Of a stretch of 64,000 nt of DNA, positions 8,853 through 17,515 are shown piece after piece; position 1 is the first letter of the stretch, and the number at the start of each line of letters is the position of its first letter. Position numbers and translations under genes: made by a program. Source of the DNA: an uncultured Prevotellaceae bacterium (GTDB taxonomy: Bacteria > Bacteroidota > Bacteroidia > Bacteroidales > Bacteroidaceae); the NCBI GenBank assembly GCA_900318685.1, contig ONLL01000001.1, positions 62,001 to 126,000 on the forward strand, in the 5' to 3' direction. The notes beneath the pieces are model-generated. The model saw only the letters and a list, made by a program, of their open reading frames with translations. It did not search any database and had not been told where the DNA came from.

Positions 8853-11800
8853 TTAATAGTTGAACTTGAATACATCCTTGCCCGTGCTGAGCATATAGAC
8901 ACCGTGCTGGCTGAGGGGCACAAACAGGGTGCTGCTCGTGCTGACGGTGGTAAAGCGCAGTATGCCGTCAGCCTCGAAGATGCGGATGCGGTATTTGTTG
9001 TTGTCGTCGCTGACGGGCAGTCCGCTAATGCGCACGCCGCCGTCCTCAGGGGTGACCTTGACGTCAAGGGCGTTCTTGTTTTCTTCGAAACGCACGGGGT
9101 TGATGTCGGTGGGGTCGTTGCTGGGTTGGAGATAGACCAGATGGATGTTTTCCACAAAGTGGCGGTTCTCCACAGCGGGGTCCTCTTCGGGGTCAGTGAC
9201 TGACTCGTCGATGACGTGGCACAGCATATAGGCTGATGTTGTCTCGATGATGCCAGGAATGGTCACCTTGGCGTAAGCCTTGCGCTGGCCGCCGATGATC
9301 TCGAAATCGGATGCGCGCACCACCGTCACGGCATCGTCGGAAATGGGGGCGCATCGCTCAGGCCTGGGATAGAGGCCCACACGTACTACACAATCGGAGC
9401 GCAGTCCTCTGGGTGAGCGGTCTGTGAGTTCCACAGCGAAGGTGTTGCTTCCTCCCTCGATGTCCTGTCCGAGTATGCGCAGTTGTATGTCCTCCAGCAA
9501 CGCCCGAGTCTTGTTTACGTTCGAGGTTTGTGTCTCTAAGCTCCTGTTGCGGTGCATGGCGTGGTACCTGGCTCGGAAGACGTTCTGATAATCCACCTTG
9601 ACGGATGTCTCCAGATAGCCGGTGAAGTTTTCGTCGATAGGGTATTCGATGTCGAAGTCACGTTGGCTGAGGGGCTGCACCCATGAACTCTCGATGTTGA
9701 ACGTCTGTCCGTTGATGGTTGGCGTGACGTTGCTGATTGGCGACGTACCGGTATTGTAGACAGTGACGGTGACGGGCAGTGTGCTGCTGCCCAGTAGTGC
9801 CTGATTCTTGACGTTGACATCGAAGAGGAATCCGTTGCTGAAGTAGCGTTCGTTCTCCATGACGACAGCAGCACCGTCCTCCAGACTGCTCAGGGAATAG
9901 ACCACCTTCATGTGCTGGTCGTCGAGGAATCCGTCGAAGTCGTTCATAAGCATGCCCTCTTTCTCGGCTCCCATCGTCAGTGGTGCGGTGATACAGAAGG
10001 ACGGCTGTAGTGAGATGCGCGAAGCGTTCAGTATCATGCGTGCCTCGCCGCTGGTCTGGGCGGTGGCATTGTCACCATGTACAGTATTGCTCATCTCAGC
10101 CCATAGGATGGCGAAGTCGTCGAGGTTGGCTGCCTCGCGGTCGCATATAATCTTAACGAGATTAGGTGAGCAGAAGTTGGCGCCGAGGTCATTGCCTCCT
10201 GTGCCATTGGCGTAGCCGTCCATGGCAAGCGTCTTCACAAAGATGTCCGTCAGCGTGTCGTTCTTCTCGTAGAGCATGGCGACGACGGCATTGTCGCCGA
10301 CGCGGTTCATGAAGAAGCGCATGGGGTGCAGTCGCTCCTCAACATAGGTAGGTTCCATGGTGTTGAAGGGGATTGATGCGAATGTGAACTGGTTGCAGCG
10401 TTTCTCGTCGTCGTAGAAGTTGCGTGTCATATTCATGCCTACGAGTACGGTGTCGTTGCGCATGACGAGGTCGTACTGCTTGGCGACGTTTATCTCGTTG
10501 AGTTCGAAGAGCTTGATGGGTTTACTCCACTCGCCATGGTCAAAGACCGACAGCATGAGGTGTCCGTTCATGGCCGACGTGTAGCCTGCATCAAATATCA
10601 CGTCGGTAGTATCATTGGCTTCTGAGGATTCTGAGGTCTCTGAGGCTAATGGGGCAGCTGAGGCCTTGTGTTTGGCGAACATTTTTCGTGCCTGGCTGCT
10701 GATGGGCAGGATGTGTCCCTGCTGCCAGATGCAGGCGACGCGTCCGTCTTCCTGCTGTGTGACCACGGGCTTGCTGTTAACGACGTCGCCAGTGGCGGCA
10801 CACACCACATAGCGGTGCCAGTCCATGTCGGGGGCATTGACGTCGTTGTCGCGTACGTGAGCCACGATGCTCTGCTCACGTGCCAGCCCTTCGCCATTGG
10901 TGTCGGCATTGATCTCGTCGGCTGTGATGGGGCGTGTCATCTCCTCATAGACCACAACCTCGTGTGTGGTGTTCTTCGAGCGCATGTGATTCGCGGCCCT
11001 CACCCCTTCCTTTGAGAGTCGTTGCACAGTGTTCGTCTTAGTGTCCAGCAGGGCGATATGTGCGCTGTTGAGATCGTCGTCCGTACCTGGTGCGTCATAG
11101 ACGATGGTGTGCTCGTCGAGGAAGTGCGGGTTGGCCGTACTGGCTACGTCAGAGACAATCTCCTTTCCATAGACGACACTCTCTGCACCCGTCTGCTCAT
11201 CGCTGTCAGCCGTCGTGTTCCAAGGCGAGACGGGATTCGCACTCAAGCTCGGATTGTTCCAGAATGTGCTGTATGAAGGCAATTCACGAGATGAATCGAT
11301 AGCCCACCAAGGATACTTGGGGTGGAAGGGGTTTTTGTTGTTGTTCCTGCTTTCGGGGAACAGTATCCGTTTTCCAACATGTGCCTCTGCTGCAATCTTG
11401 GCATTAAGGACAACTCCGCGAGCGTACGCATAGCCCTCAACGCCCACCAGTCCTACGAACTTGCCTCCGTGGTCCGTGTCTTCACCAAATGCTAAGGCAT
11501 AGCCCAGACCGAGCTTGACACCTGCCCGCACTCCGGCTCCGACGTGAAGCAATGGATTGGGCGGGGTGTGTATCTCAGCATTGATGCCGCCACGAGCTGT
11601 CACCATGGCCTGTGCTAACAACACTCCCGTATTGCTGTCCCACCCGTAATCCTTTGCCTGATAGTTCTTATAGCCCAAGGTCAGTTCTACCGCTGCCTCA
11701 GCCAAGGCGTTGACGGAGAGCCAAGAGGCATTTTCTTCGAGTTTTTCGCCTATTTTCTTCAGTGCAGGGAACCTCTCGCTCAGCATCTTGGCAGGGTTCT

Positions 11801-14138
11801 TAATGAAGGCGCCGTAGGCTAACTTGATGAATCCCTGTGCATAAGAGATAGTAAACGCACCCTTGGATTCACCATTCTCGTCCTTAGCTTTTTTCAGACT
11901 GCCAATGGAGCCTGCCATTTTGAAGCCGCCAGTTATGCTAAAGCCGGGCACTGGCAGGGAGAAGATATCGTCGAACTCTTCGAACACCCAGGAGTCGAGT
12001 TTCTGTTGGTTATCTCCGGCCAAACCGCCAGAAAGGCCCCCAGGCTTATCGACAACCATGTCTCCTTCATTGTTTTGTGTTTTGAACTTGTCCCAATCAC
12101 GGTACTCCTCAAAGTCCTGACGCATCTGCGACCTCTTGCTGCCGTCGGGGTTTCCATGTTCGTCCTGGAATTTGTTATCCTTCCTGTACTGGATAGTTAA
12201 CTTGTAGTTCAGGCTTTTTCTTAAAATATCCCAGAAGAATGACGTACTGATAGAGAGTCCCTTGATGGGTGACTCCCACTTAAGATTGACGGGGAGGCCA
12301 AAGGAGAATTGGGAATCCATGTCGTAATCACAAGGCTTGTCTGTATTGCCTCCCATCATGCCGCGGAGAAGAGTGGCGGTCCCCTGCTCCGCCTCGTCTT
12401 GTTTCGCCTGTCGCTCAAAGAGGAACCGGCTGAAGTAGGGAAGTTTGTCATAGACCTTGTTGCCTGAGACGAGCTTCAGTCGGCACTGTTTGTCGAGGGC
12501 CAGGTCGGTGATGTCATAACCGACGTCGTAGTAGTCGCGCTCGAACTTCGAGAAGCTCACTGACGTGGATCCATCCTTAGGATAGATGGTCTGCAACAGT
12601 GCATTGTTGTTGTCGACGTCGTAGACCTTCAGCTCGGGGGCGTTGGCCATAGCGCGACGGAGTGCCCGTGCACCGTTCTTGGGCGTGGAGAAGGTGATAA
12701 GCACCTCGCCGTACTTATCGATGGGTCTTCCCTTGAAAATCTTTAGCCCGTCCTGACATCCGTCGGCCGAGAAGGGCACTTCGTCAGTAAGGGCGCGTCC
12801 GTTGAGGTCATACTCCTCCAGGGTCACCAAGGCGTGCTCCTCACCGCGATACATGACAATTCTCTTCTCGTCGTGCAGGCCCCTGAACAGCTGGCTGCTG
12901 ATGGCGAAGTCGGCATAGTTGACGTTGCCCATGACGGCCATGACCTCAGCCACGCAGCGCTCCTCGTCAACAATGTTTGTCAGGGGGTCAGTGGCACCAC
13001 GGTATTTCAGCACCAGCGGGTAGAACGTGTTGCTCCTGGCAGGCGGAAGTATCTCGATGTAGGCGGGATTGCCGTTGGTGAGCACCTTGTGCACCTTGCG
13101 ACCTTCGTCCCAGCCCTCATACTTCACGGGCGCTCCGCCCAGCACCTCGTTGCCGTTCTCATCCACCTGCACCACATTCATGCGAGCTGAGCGGATATCG
13201 TCGCCGTTGGGTTTCTTTAGTTTGACGTATAACGTGTCGAAACGCTCATACAAGCCGGAACCTATCCAGTTGAAGTTCACCAACTCGCGGTTCTCGTGTT
13301 TGTCGAGCACGAAGCGTGTAGTCAGCGTCAGGTCAGAATACTTGTTGTAGGGCGTCACACCGGGAATGAGACGTTTCAGGTTCAGGCGAAGTTTCTTCTG
13401 ACCCTCCTTAGGTGCCGTCGTACTGCCCGACATCAGGAAGATGTCGCCCAGTGTCTTGTCGGGAGAAACATAGAAGCTCTGGAAGTTACGGCTCTTCAGT
13501 TCGAGATAGTGCTTCTCCTCCTGCAGGTCGCCATCCTCGTCGGCATAGCTCAGGTCATATTCCAGCGTATAGCTCTCGCCGTCAAGCTGGCGCTTGGAGT
13601 CCAGCTGGAAGATGTAGAGCTGCTCGTCGTTCCAGTCGTCGCTGGCATACTTGAAGCGCACCGTGTCGCCCACCTCGCCAATCTTCCACACCTTAAACTC
13701 TATGGGCTTATCCTGCAGCGGGATGTTGGAGTAGAAATACTTCGTCACAGTCAACGAGAGTACGGTGCCGTAGCCGTCGGTGGCCTCTACGCCATATTCG
13801 CCCGTCTTACCGTCGCCGTTGTTGATACGGAAACAGAGCAGCGAATGGTCGCGCATACGCCAGAACTGCTGCTGGTCGGCACGCGTCTTCATACGGGTGG
13901 AAGCAAACATCTGCTTCACCTCGTTCACCTCCACATAGTTGCTGTAGACGTTCTGCGTGCTATGGTCTATCTTGGTCCACTTCAGTCCATTCTGGTACTC
14001 TTCTATCGTCTCATCGTTCAAGTTCTCGACATCGGTAACGTTGTTCGAGAAGTACAAGTCGAAGCTCTGTGCATCGACACTTGTCGTCGCCAGCATCATC
14101 AGAAAGAGCGACGACAGGGATTTGAAATTAAAGCCCAT
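8853..14138 (-). CDS. giant exported protein of unrecognised family (module copy 1, 'B')
   Basis: 1761-aa exported protein with a signal peptide (cut near 'TSVDAQSFDLYFSNN'). I do not recognise a named domain over most of it. Visible parts: an N-terminal region with 'QFWRMRDHSLLCF' (~residue 90) and 'WNDEQLYIFQLDSKRQL'; a central Gly/Ala-rich, strand-like segment (~residues 830-960); a region with 'ANPHFLDEHTIVYD' and 'ANHMRSKNTTHEVVVYE' that could be propeller-like; an Ig/CARDB-like segment ('LPVTVTVYNTGTSPISNV'); and a C-terminal tail ending 'GVYMLSTGKDVFKFNY'. All these landmarks recur in the same order in the 23037-28232 protein, so the two are full-length paralogues. Each sits directly upstream of a GLUG/LRR gene, which suggests the two proteins of a module work together at the cell surface. 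Confidence 0.8.
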   Translation of the reverse strand: MGFNFKSLSSLFLMMLATTSVDAQSFDLYFSNNVTDVENLNDETIEEYQNGLKWTKIDHSTQNVYSNYVEVNEVKQMFASTRMKTRADQQQFWRMRDHSLLCFRINNGDGKTGEYGVEATDGYGTVLSLTVTKYFYSNIPLQDKPIEFKVWKIGEVGDTVRFKYASDDWNDEQLYIFQLDSKRQLDGESYTLEYDLSYADEDGDLQEEKHYLELKSRNFQSFYVSPDKTLGDIFLMSGSTTAPKEGQKKLRLNLKRLIPGVTPYNKYSDLTLTTRFVLDKHENRELVNFNWIGSGLYERFDTLYVKLKKPNGDDIRSARMNVVQVDENGNEVLGGAPVKYEGWDEGRKVHKVLTNGNPAYIEILPPARSNTFYPLVLKYRGATDPLTNIVDEERCVAEVMAVMGNVNYADFAISSQLFRGLHDEKRIVMYRGEEHALVTLEEYDLNGRALTDEVPFSADGCQDGLKIFKGRPIDKYGEVLITFSTPKNGARALRRAMANAPELKVYDVDNNNALLQTIYPKDGSTSVSFSKFERDYYDVGYDITDLALDKQCRLKLVSGNKVYDKLPYFSRFLFERQAKQDEAEQGTATLLRGMMGGNTDKPCDYDMDSQFSFGLPVNLKWESPIKGLSISTSFFWDILRKSLNYKLTIQYRKDNKFQDEHGNPDGSKRSQMRQDFEEYRDWDKFKTQNNEGDMVVDKPGGLSGGLAGDNQQKLDSWVFEEFDDIFSLPVPGFSITGGFKMAGSIGSLKKAKDENGESKGAFTISYAQGFIKLAYGAFIKNPAKMLSERFPALKKIGEKLEENASWLSVNALAEAAVELTLGYKNYQAKDYGWDSNTGVLLAQAMVTARGGINAEIHTPPNPLLHVGAGVRAGVKLGLGYALAFGEDTDHGGKFVGLVGVEGYAYARGVVLNAKIAAEAHVGKRILFPESRNNNKNPFHPKYPWWAIDSSRELPSYSTFWNNPSLSANPVSPWNTTADSDEQTGAESVVYGKEIVSDVASTANPHFLDEHTIVYDAPGTDDDLNSAHIALLDTKTNTVQRLSKEGVRAANHMRSKNTTHEVVVYEEMTRPITADEINADTNGEGLAREQSIVAHVRDNDVNAPDMDWHRYVVCAATGDVVNSKPVVTQQEDGRVACIWQQGHILPISSQARKMFAKHKASAAPLASETSESSEANDTTDVIFDAGYTSAMNGHLMLSVFDHGEWSKPIKLFELNEINVAKQYDLVMRNDTVLVGMNMTRNFYDDEKRCNQFTFASIPFNTMEPTYVEERLHPMRFFMNRVGDNAVVAMLYEKNDTLTDIFVKTLAMDGYANGTGGNDLGANFCSPNLVKIICDREAANLDDFAILWAEMSNTVHGDNATAQTSGEARMILNASRISLQPSFCITAPLTMGAEKEGMLMNDFDGFLDDQHMKVVYSLSSLEDGAAVVMENERYFSNGFLFDVNVKNQALLGSSTLPVTVTVYNTGTSPISNVTPTINGQTFNIESSWVQPLSQRDFDIEYPIDENFTGYLETSVKVDYQNVFRARYHAMHRNRSLETQTSNVNKTRALLEDIQLRILGQDIEGGSNTFAVELTDRSPRGLRSDCVVRVGLYPRPERCAPISDDAVTVVRASDFEIIGGQRKAYAKVTIPGIIETTSAYMLCHVIDESVTDPEEDPAVENRHFVENIHLVYLQPSNDPTDINPVRFEENKNALDVKVTPEDGGVRISGLPVSDDNNKYRIRIFEADGILRFTTVSTSSTLFVPLSQHGVYMLSTGKDVFKFNY

Positions 14139-14192
14139 ATTATGTTCGTTCTATGTTAGTCTTCATTACCTTTTTTCTGTACCGAGACTTCA

Positions 14193-14312
14193 TTACAGCA
14201 CTTCGCCATTCCCCTCTTCATCGGGACCTACCATTAATGTAGCAGTACTACCTTCAAGCAAACGGCTTGCTGTGATATAGACTCTCATTTGGGGTTTTAC
14301 GTATCTTTTCAT
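14193..14312 (-). CDS. small peptide, 39 aa, second of a tandem pair
   Basis: Starts with MKRYVKPQMRVYITASRLLE and ends 'GPDEEGNGEVL'. The start at 14312 is decided by a strong ribosome-binding site (AAAGGAAAGAAG directly before ATG); a longer in-frame start at 14474 is rejected because it would overlap the 57-aa gene. Short genes with an 'M-K-K/R-Y-x-x-P' start and a Gly/Asp/Glu-rich end are frequent in Prevotella genomes, usually unannotated and without known function. It lies between the 57-aa gene and the giant protein gene at 14138 (54-nt gap). Confidence 0.6.
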   Translation of the reverse strand: MKRYVKPQMRVYITASRLLEGSTATLMVGPDEEGNGEVL

Positions 14313-14376
14313 CTTCTTTCCTTTAGTTTTAGGGCAAACTGATTTGCAAAAACCGCTAAATACCGCTTCATTCGCT

Positions 14377-14550
14377 TTATTCATCACTCCAATCACCACC
14401 GCGGGAACACGCTTCAGAGCCGCCATTATCGTCGGAACCTTGGCCACCCCATCCCAAAGCGTTGCCTGACACATCGAGAAGGTGCTGCTCGTGATGGAGG
14501 ATGAAAGTTTTCGTCCTTGGTGCTTGATAAGTTTTCTTGTTCATTGTCAT
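14377..14550 (-). CDS. small peptide, 57 aa, first of a tandem pair
   Basis: Starts MTMNKKTYQAPRTKTFILHH, continues EQHLLDVSGNALGWGGQG and ends in a Gly/Asp/Ser-rich acidic tail (GGDWSDE). Either of two Met codons 6 nt apart (14550, 14544) may be used. There is no signal peptide or membrane helix. The layout (basic N-terminus, amphipathic 'ILHHEQHLLDVSG', glycine-rich tail) resembles short Bacteroidetes ORFs of unknown role, and superficially the leader/core layout of ribosomal peptides, though no maturation enzyme is nearby. It begins 12 nt after the stop of the 955-aa GLUG gene, so it is probably on the same transcript. Confidence 0.6.
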   Translation of the reverse strand: MTMNKKTYQAPRTKTFILHHEQHLLDVSGNALGWGGQGSDDNGGSEACSRGGDWSDE

Positions 14551-14562
14551 AATCGTGTTCGG

Positions 14563-17430
14563 TTATTTAATCACGACCTTTCGGCCGTTCCTGATGTAGA
14601 TACCCTTCTTCAACGGAGCATTGACCTTGCGGCCGTTCAGGTCATAAACTACATTATCCGTTTTCCATTGTCCAATGTCAATATCCCTGACGACAGACGG
14701 TTCATCGTCGCCGAAGTTCAGGAAGACGGAGCGGACTTCAGACTCAAACGCTCCTTCATCGGAAGGATCCACAAGGAAATAGCCGCGGAAGGCATTCACC
14801 TTGAAGTCATTGGTGCCAGGATAATAGAGTTTGTTGTCAGAGCCGAGATAGAGGTTGTAAGTGTTGTCCGTTTCAAGTGGGGCAGGATCGAAATTGCCCA
14901 CGAAAAGGACACCCACATCGCCACTTTCTATGGAGGCGCTACTCCTGGTAATCTGCACATTACTGAATGTCGGGCCATTAATGTCGCTTTGAGGCTTTAC
15001 AATATAGGGTTTGCCTGCCTTTATCTCTGTCGCTTGCTTGAAATAGAGATAGAGCTTTTCCTCCCAGGCATCGTAATGGGTGTAATAATCATCATCAACA
15101 TTATTGTCAATGATACCATCTGCATCGTAAGAATTAGTGAAGTCGAGCTCCCTTACCTCTGCTCCAGCGAGTGGTGTGCCATCAAGGGTAGATAGGTTGA
15201 ACGGCAGGCACAGCGTGTTCCACTTACCACCATTAAGCTTGCGGCCCGTTAATGTCACATCTTGGGTTCTATCCATATAAAGTGCAAGGAGGCCACTATT
15301 TACATTTGCATTTGATAGCTCGAAGTTAGGGTAATTGGTTTCTTCTGATATTTTGTAATAGACATTATTAATGCTATAATGGATGCCCTGCCCGTCATAC
15401 CACTTGACAAATCCATCGGTGGTAGGTTCACCATTAAAAGCTTCAGTTGTGACTTCACACGGTGTCCCTTCAGCCTCGCCAAGGGTCTGAGAGTACAAGC
15501 AGCAATATATATTGACTGTGGTGTTTGTGGCGCTAGAGCGGGCTAAGGTGCGGCAGCTATTAGCTGTACTACTGGTATTATTCAGCGGCGCAAAGAGACA
15601 TACCTGAAGAGATAGTCCTGCCCCTGAATGCACATAGCCCACAAGGCCGCCGGCGGCTCCATTGGAAAAAAAGGTACCGATGAAAGCACAACCACACATG
15701 TTGGTATGGCCACTACTTATGTTAGCAATGAATCCACCATTCGACGACACAGCACTATTAAGGACACCTTGCACGGTTCCCATTACCACGCAGTTACGAA
15801 TCTCGCAGTTGCCTGAGGCATTGGCAACGAGGCCCGCCGTATAACGTCCATAATAATCCTTGGCCTGTGAGTTCATAATCATTCCGTCTATAATGAGGTC
15901 CTGGATGGTTGCTCCATCAATATAACGGAAGGGAGCAATGTAGCAAACCTGTCCATTAATGTTGAATGTCAACTTTTTGTTGTTGCCCAAGAATGTTCCT
16001 TTAAACGGATAATCAGGCGTACCCACCAGCTTGCTCTGAGGACCTGATTCATCGTAGGCTGGCCACCGCCACTCATCAAAAGTGATGTTATCTTCAAGTT
16101 TGACATATTTCCCACTGAAGCTATAGCCTGCTTTTACCACTCTGACAAAATATTCCCAATGAGCAGTCTCCCTTATTATATAAGGATCCCCTTTAGTGCC
16201 GCTGCCACCCCCTGGCCAGTTACTCATCCCCGTTTCAGTTAAAATGGTAATATTTCCAAAAAGGGTACCATCTAATAAAAAGGCGTAGATACCATGCTCG
16301 TCTGGAGTGCACTGATGAATATATGTTTCGGAATTCCGTTTGAGACTTACACTTGTGACATTATAAGCCACGTCATTTGGTGTAACTGTGAATTTAACAC
16401 TTCTACCTTCTTGGGAGTAGTACACGTTATTATACCAGATGCCATACATGCCATCTACGTTGTTATAGGCATTAATGCCAGAACAGCTGTATGAGGCTGT
16501 TGGTGTACCTTGGTAATTGACGGTTACAGCAGTATTATTGTTTTTTACAAGAAGAGCTCTATTTTGGTTATTAGGGGATGTAGGGATTGGAGACATGTTA
16601 AGGGTATAATCAGCAGTACCACCAATAGGCCCGTCACCCATAACATAACCACCACTCAGAGATTGCTTAGTCCCCAAGTAGAGACAATACTCAATGTGGC
16701 TATTTCCATTATCACCTGCCAAACCGCCGATGGTTAAGTCTTGGTTCTCGTCTTTAATAAATACGGCGGAACAAGCACAGCCAGAAACAAGACCTCTTTT
16801 ATCTGCTGAAGGTCCTGTATTTGCTCCCACGATGCCACCGAGAGTAGTACCGGTGGCAGTGGCAGAAACAGTGACATCGCCTTCAACGACACAGTCGGTA
16901 ATGGTGCCTCCATTGTTGTATGCTGCAATGCCGCCCACATAATTCTTGCCGCAAAGGTGGCTATTCTCCAGCTTCAGGCCTTTGACGCATCCTCCTTCAC
17001 CGATATAGCCAAAGAGGCCGCCGATGCTCTCCGATGGGTTGTTGTTAATGATGCCACTAATCGTTTTTCCCTCGAAATCGAAAGTACCTTTGAAAGGATG
17101 CACCTCCGTTCCTATAGGCAGATCCCAGTAATGGGCACTGAGATCAAGGCTCGGCACATTGGGATGTATCTTAATCGTTTTCCCTTCAAAATCGTAATAT
17201 CCAATTACGTTGTGATTGTCATCATATCGTCTGCTAATAACAAAACCAGCCAAGGATGCAAGTTGCCCAGCATTGTTAATATAATAAGTATCGGTAGTAG
17301 CATAGTGCTCCACGTCAATGGCGTTGGAATAGTTTGGATCTTGCCAACTTCCACTCGGCGTGTCATCCGCCCATACATTGACAAAGCCTGCGAGCAGGGC
17401 GATAAGCGTCAGTATAGTTTTTTCTTTCAT
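14563..17430 (-). CDS. exported GLUG-motif protein, 955 aa
   Basis: Signal peptide MKEKTILTLIALLAGFVNVW-A-DD, then 'SGSWQDPNYSN', similar to the start of the 4372-8838 protein. Two blocks of GLUG-type repeats are visible: about residues 150-240 ('YVGGIAAYNNGGTI', 'IGGLAGDNGN') and about 520-610 ('GLVANASGN', 'GGLVGYVHSGAG'). Unlike its two larger relatives it has no LRR_5 segment. The C-terminal ~190 residues ('NTLCLPFNLSTLDG', 'FRGYFLVDPSDEG') are a conserved Prevotella/Bacteroides extracellular module. It ends with the tail 'YDLNGRKVNAPLKKGIYIRN' then GRKVVIK. It lies between the two module copies, 85 nt after the 17516-22978 gene, and is not paired with a B-type giant gene. Confidence 0.82.
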   Translation of the reverse strand: MKEKTILTLIALLAGFVNVWADDTPSGSWQDPNYSNAIDVEHYATTDTYYINNAGQLASLAGFVISRRYDDNHNVIGYYDFEGKTIKIHPNVPSLDLSAHYWDLPIGTEVHPFKGTFDFEGKTISGIINNNPSESIGGLFGYIGEGGCVKGLKLENSHLCGKNYVGGIAAYNNGGTITDCVVEGDVTVSATATGTTLGGIVGANTGPSADKRGLVSGCACSAVFIKDENQDLTIGGLAGDNGNSHIEYCLYLGTKQSLSGGYVMGDGPIGGTADYTLNMSPIPTSPNNQNRALLVKNNNTAVTVNYQGTPTASYSCSGINAYNNVDGMYGIWYNNVYYSQEGRSVKFTVTPNDVAYNVTSVSLKRNSETYIHQCTPDEHGIYAFLLDGTLFGNITILTETGMSNWPGGGSGTKGDPYIIRETAHWEYFVRVVKAGYSFSGKYVKLEDNITFDEWRWPAYDESGPQSKLVGTPDYPFKGTFLGNNKKLTFNINGQVCYIAPFRYIDGATIQDLIIDGMIMNSQAKDYYGRYTAGLVANASGNCEIRNCVVMGTVQGVLNSAVSSNGGFIANISSGHTNMCGCAFIGTFFSNGAAGGLVGYVHSGAGLSLQVCLFAPLNNTSSTANSCRTLARSSATNTTVNIYCCLYSQTLGEAEGTPCEVTTEAFNGEPTTDGFVKWYDGQGIHYSINNVYYKISEETNYPNFELSNANVNSGLLALYMDRTQDVTLTGRKLNGGKWNTLCLPFNLSTLDGTPLAGAEVRELDFTNSYDADGIIDNNVDDDYYTHYDAWEEKLYLYFKQATEIKAGKPYIVKPQSDINGPTFSNVQITRSSASIESGDVGVLFVGNFDPAPLETDNTYNLYLGSDNKLYYPGTNDFKVNAFRGYFLVDPSDEGAFESEVRSVFLNFGDDEPSVVRDIDIGQWKTDNVVYDLNGRKVNAPLKKGIYIRNGRKVVIK

Positions 17431-17515
17431 ATCTCAATTTTAACTTCATGAAGTTAGTCGCAACCCGGCCAAACATGTAGGTATGCTGGCCGGGTCGTGA
17501 CAAAGACCTGTGTTT

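Noticed and set aside
14313-14474. Longer start (93 aa in total) for the 39-aa peptide
   Set aside because: The extension overlaps the 57-aa gene, and a strong ribosome-binding site stands directly before the internal Met at 14312.
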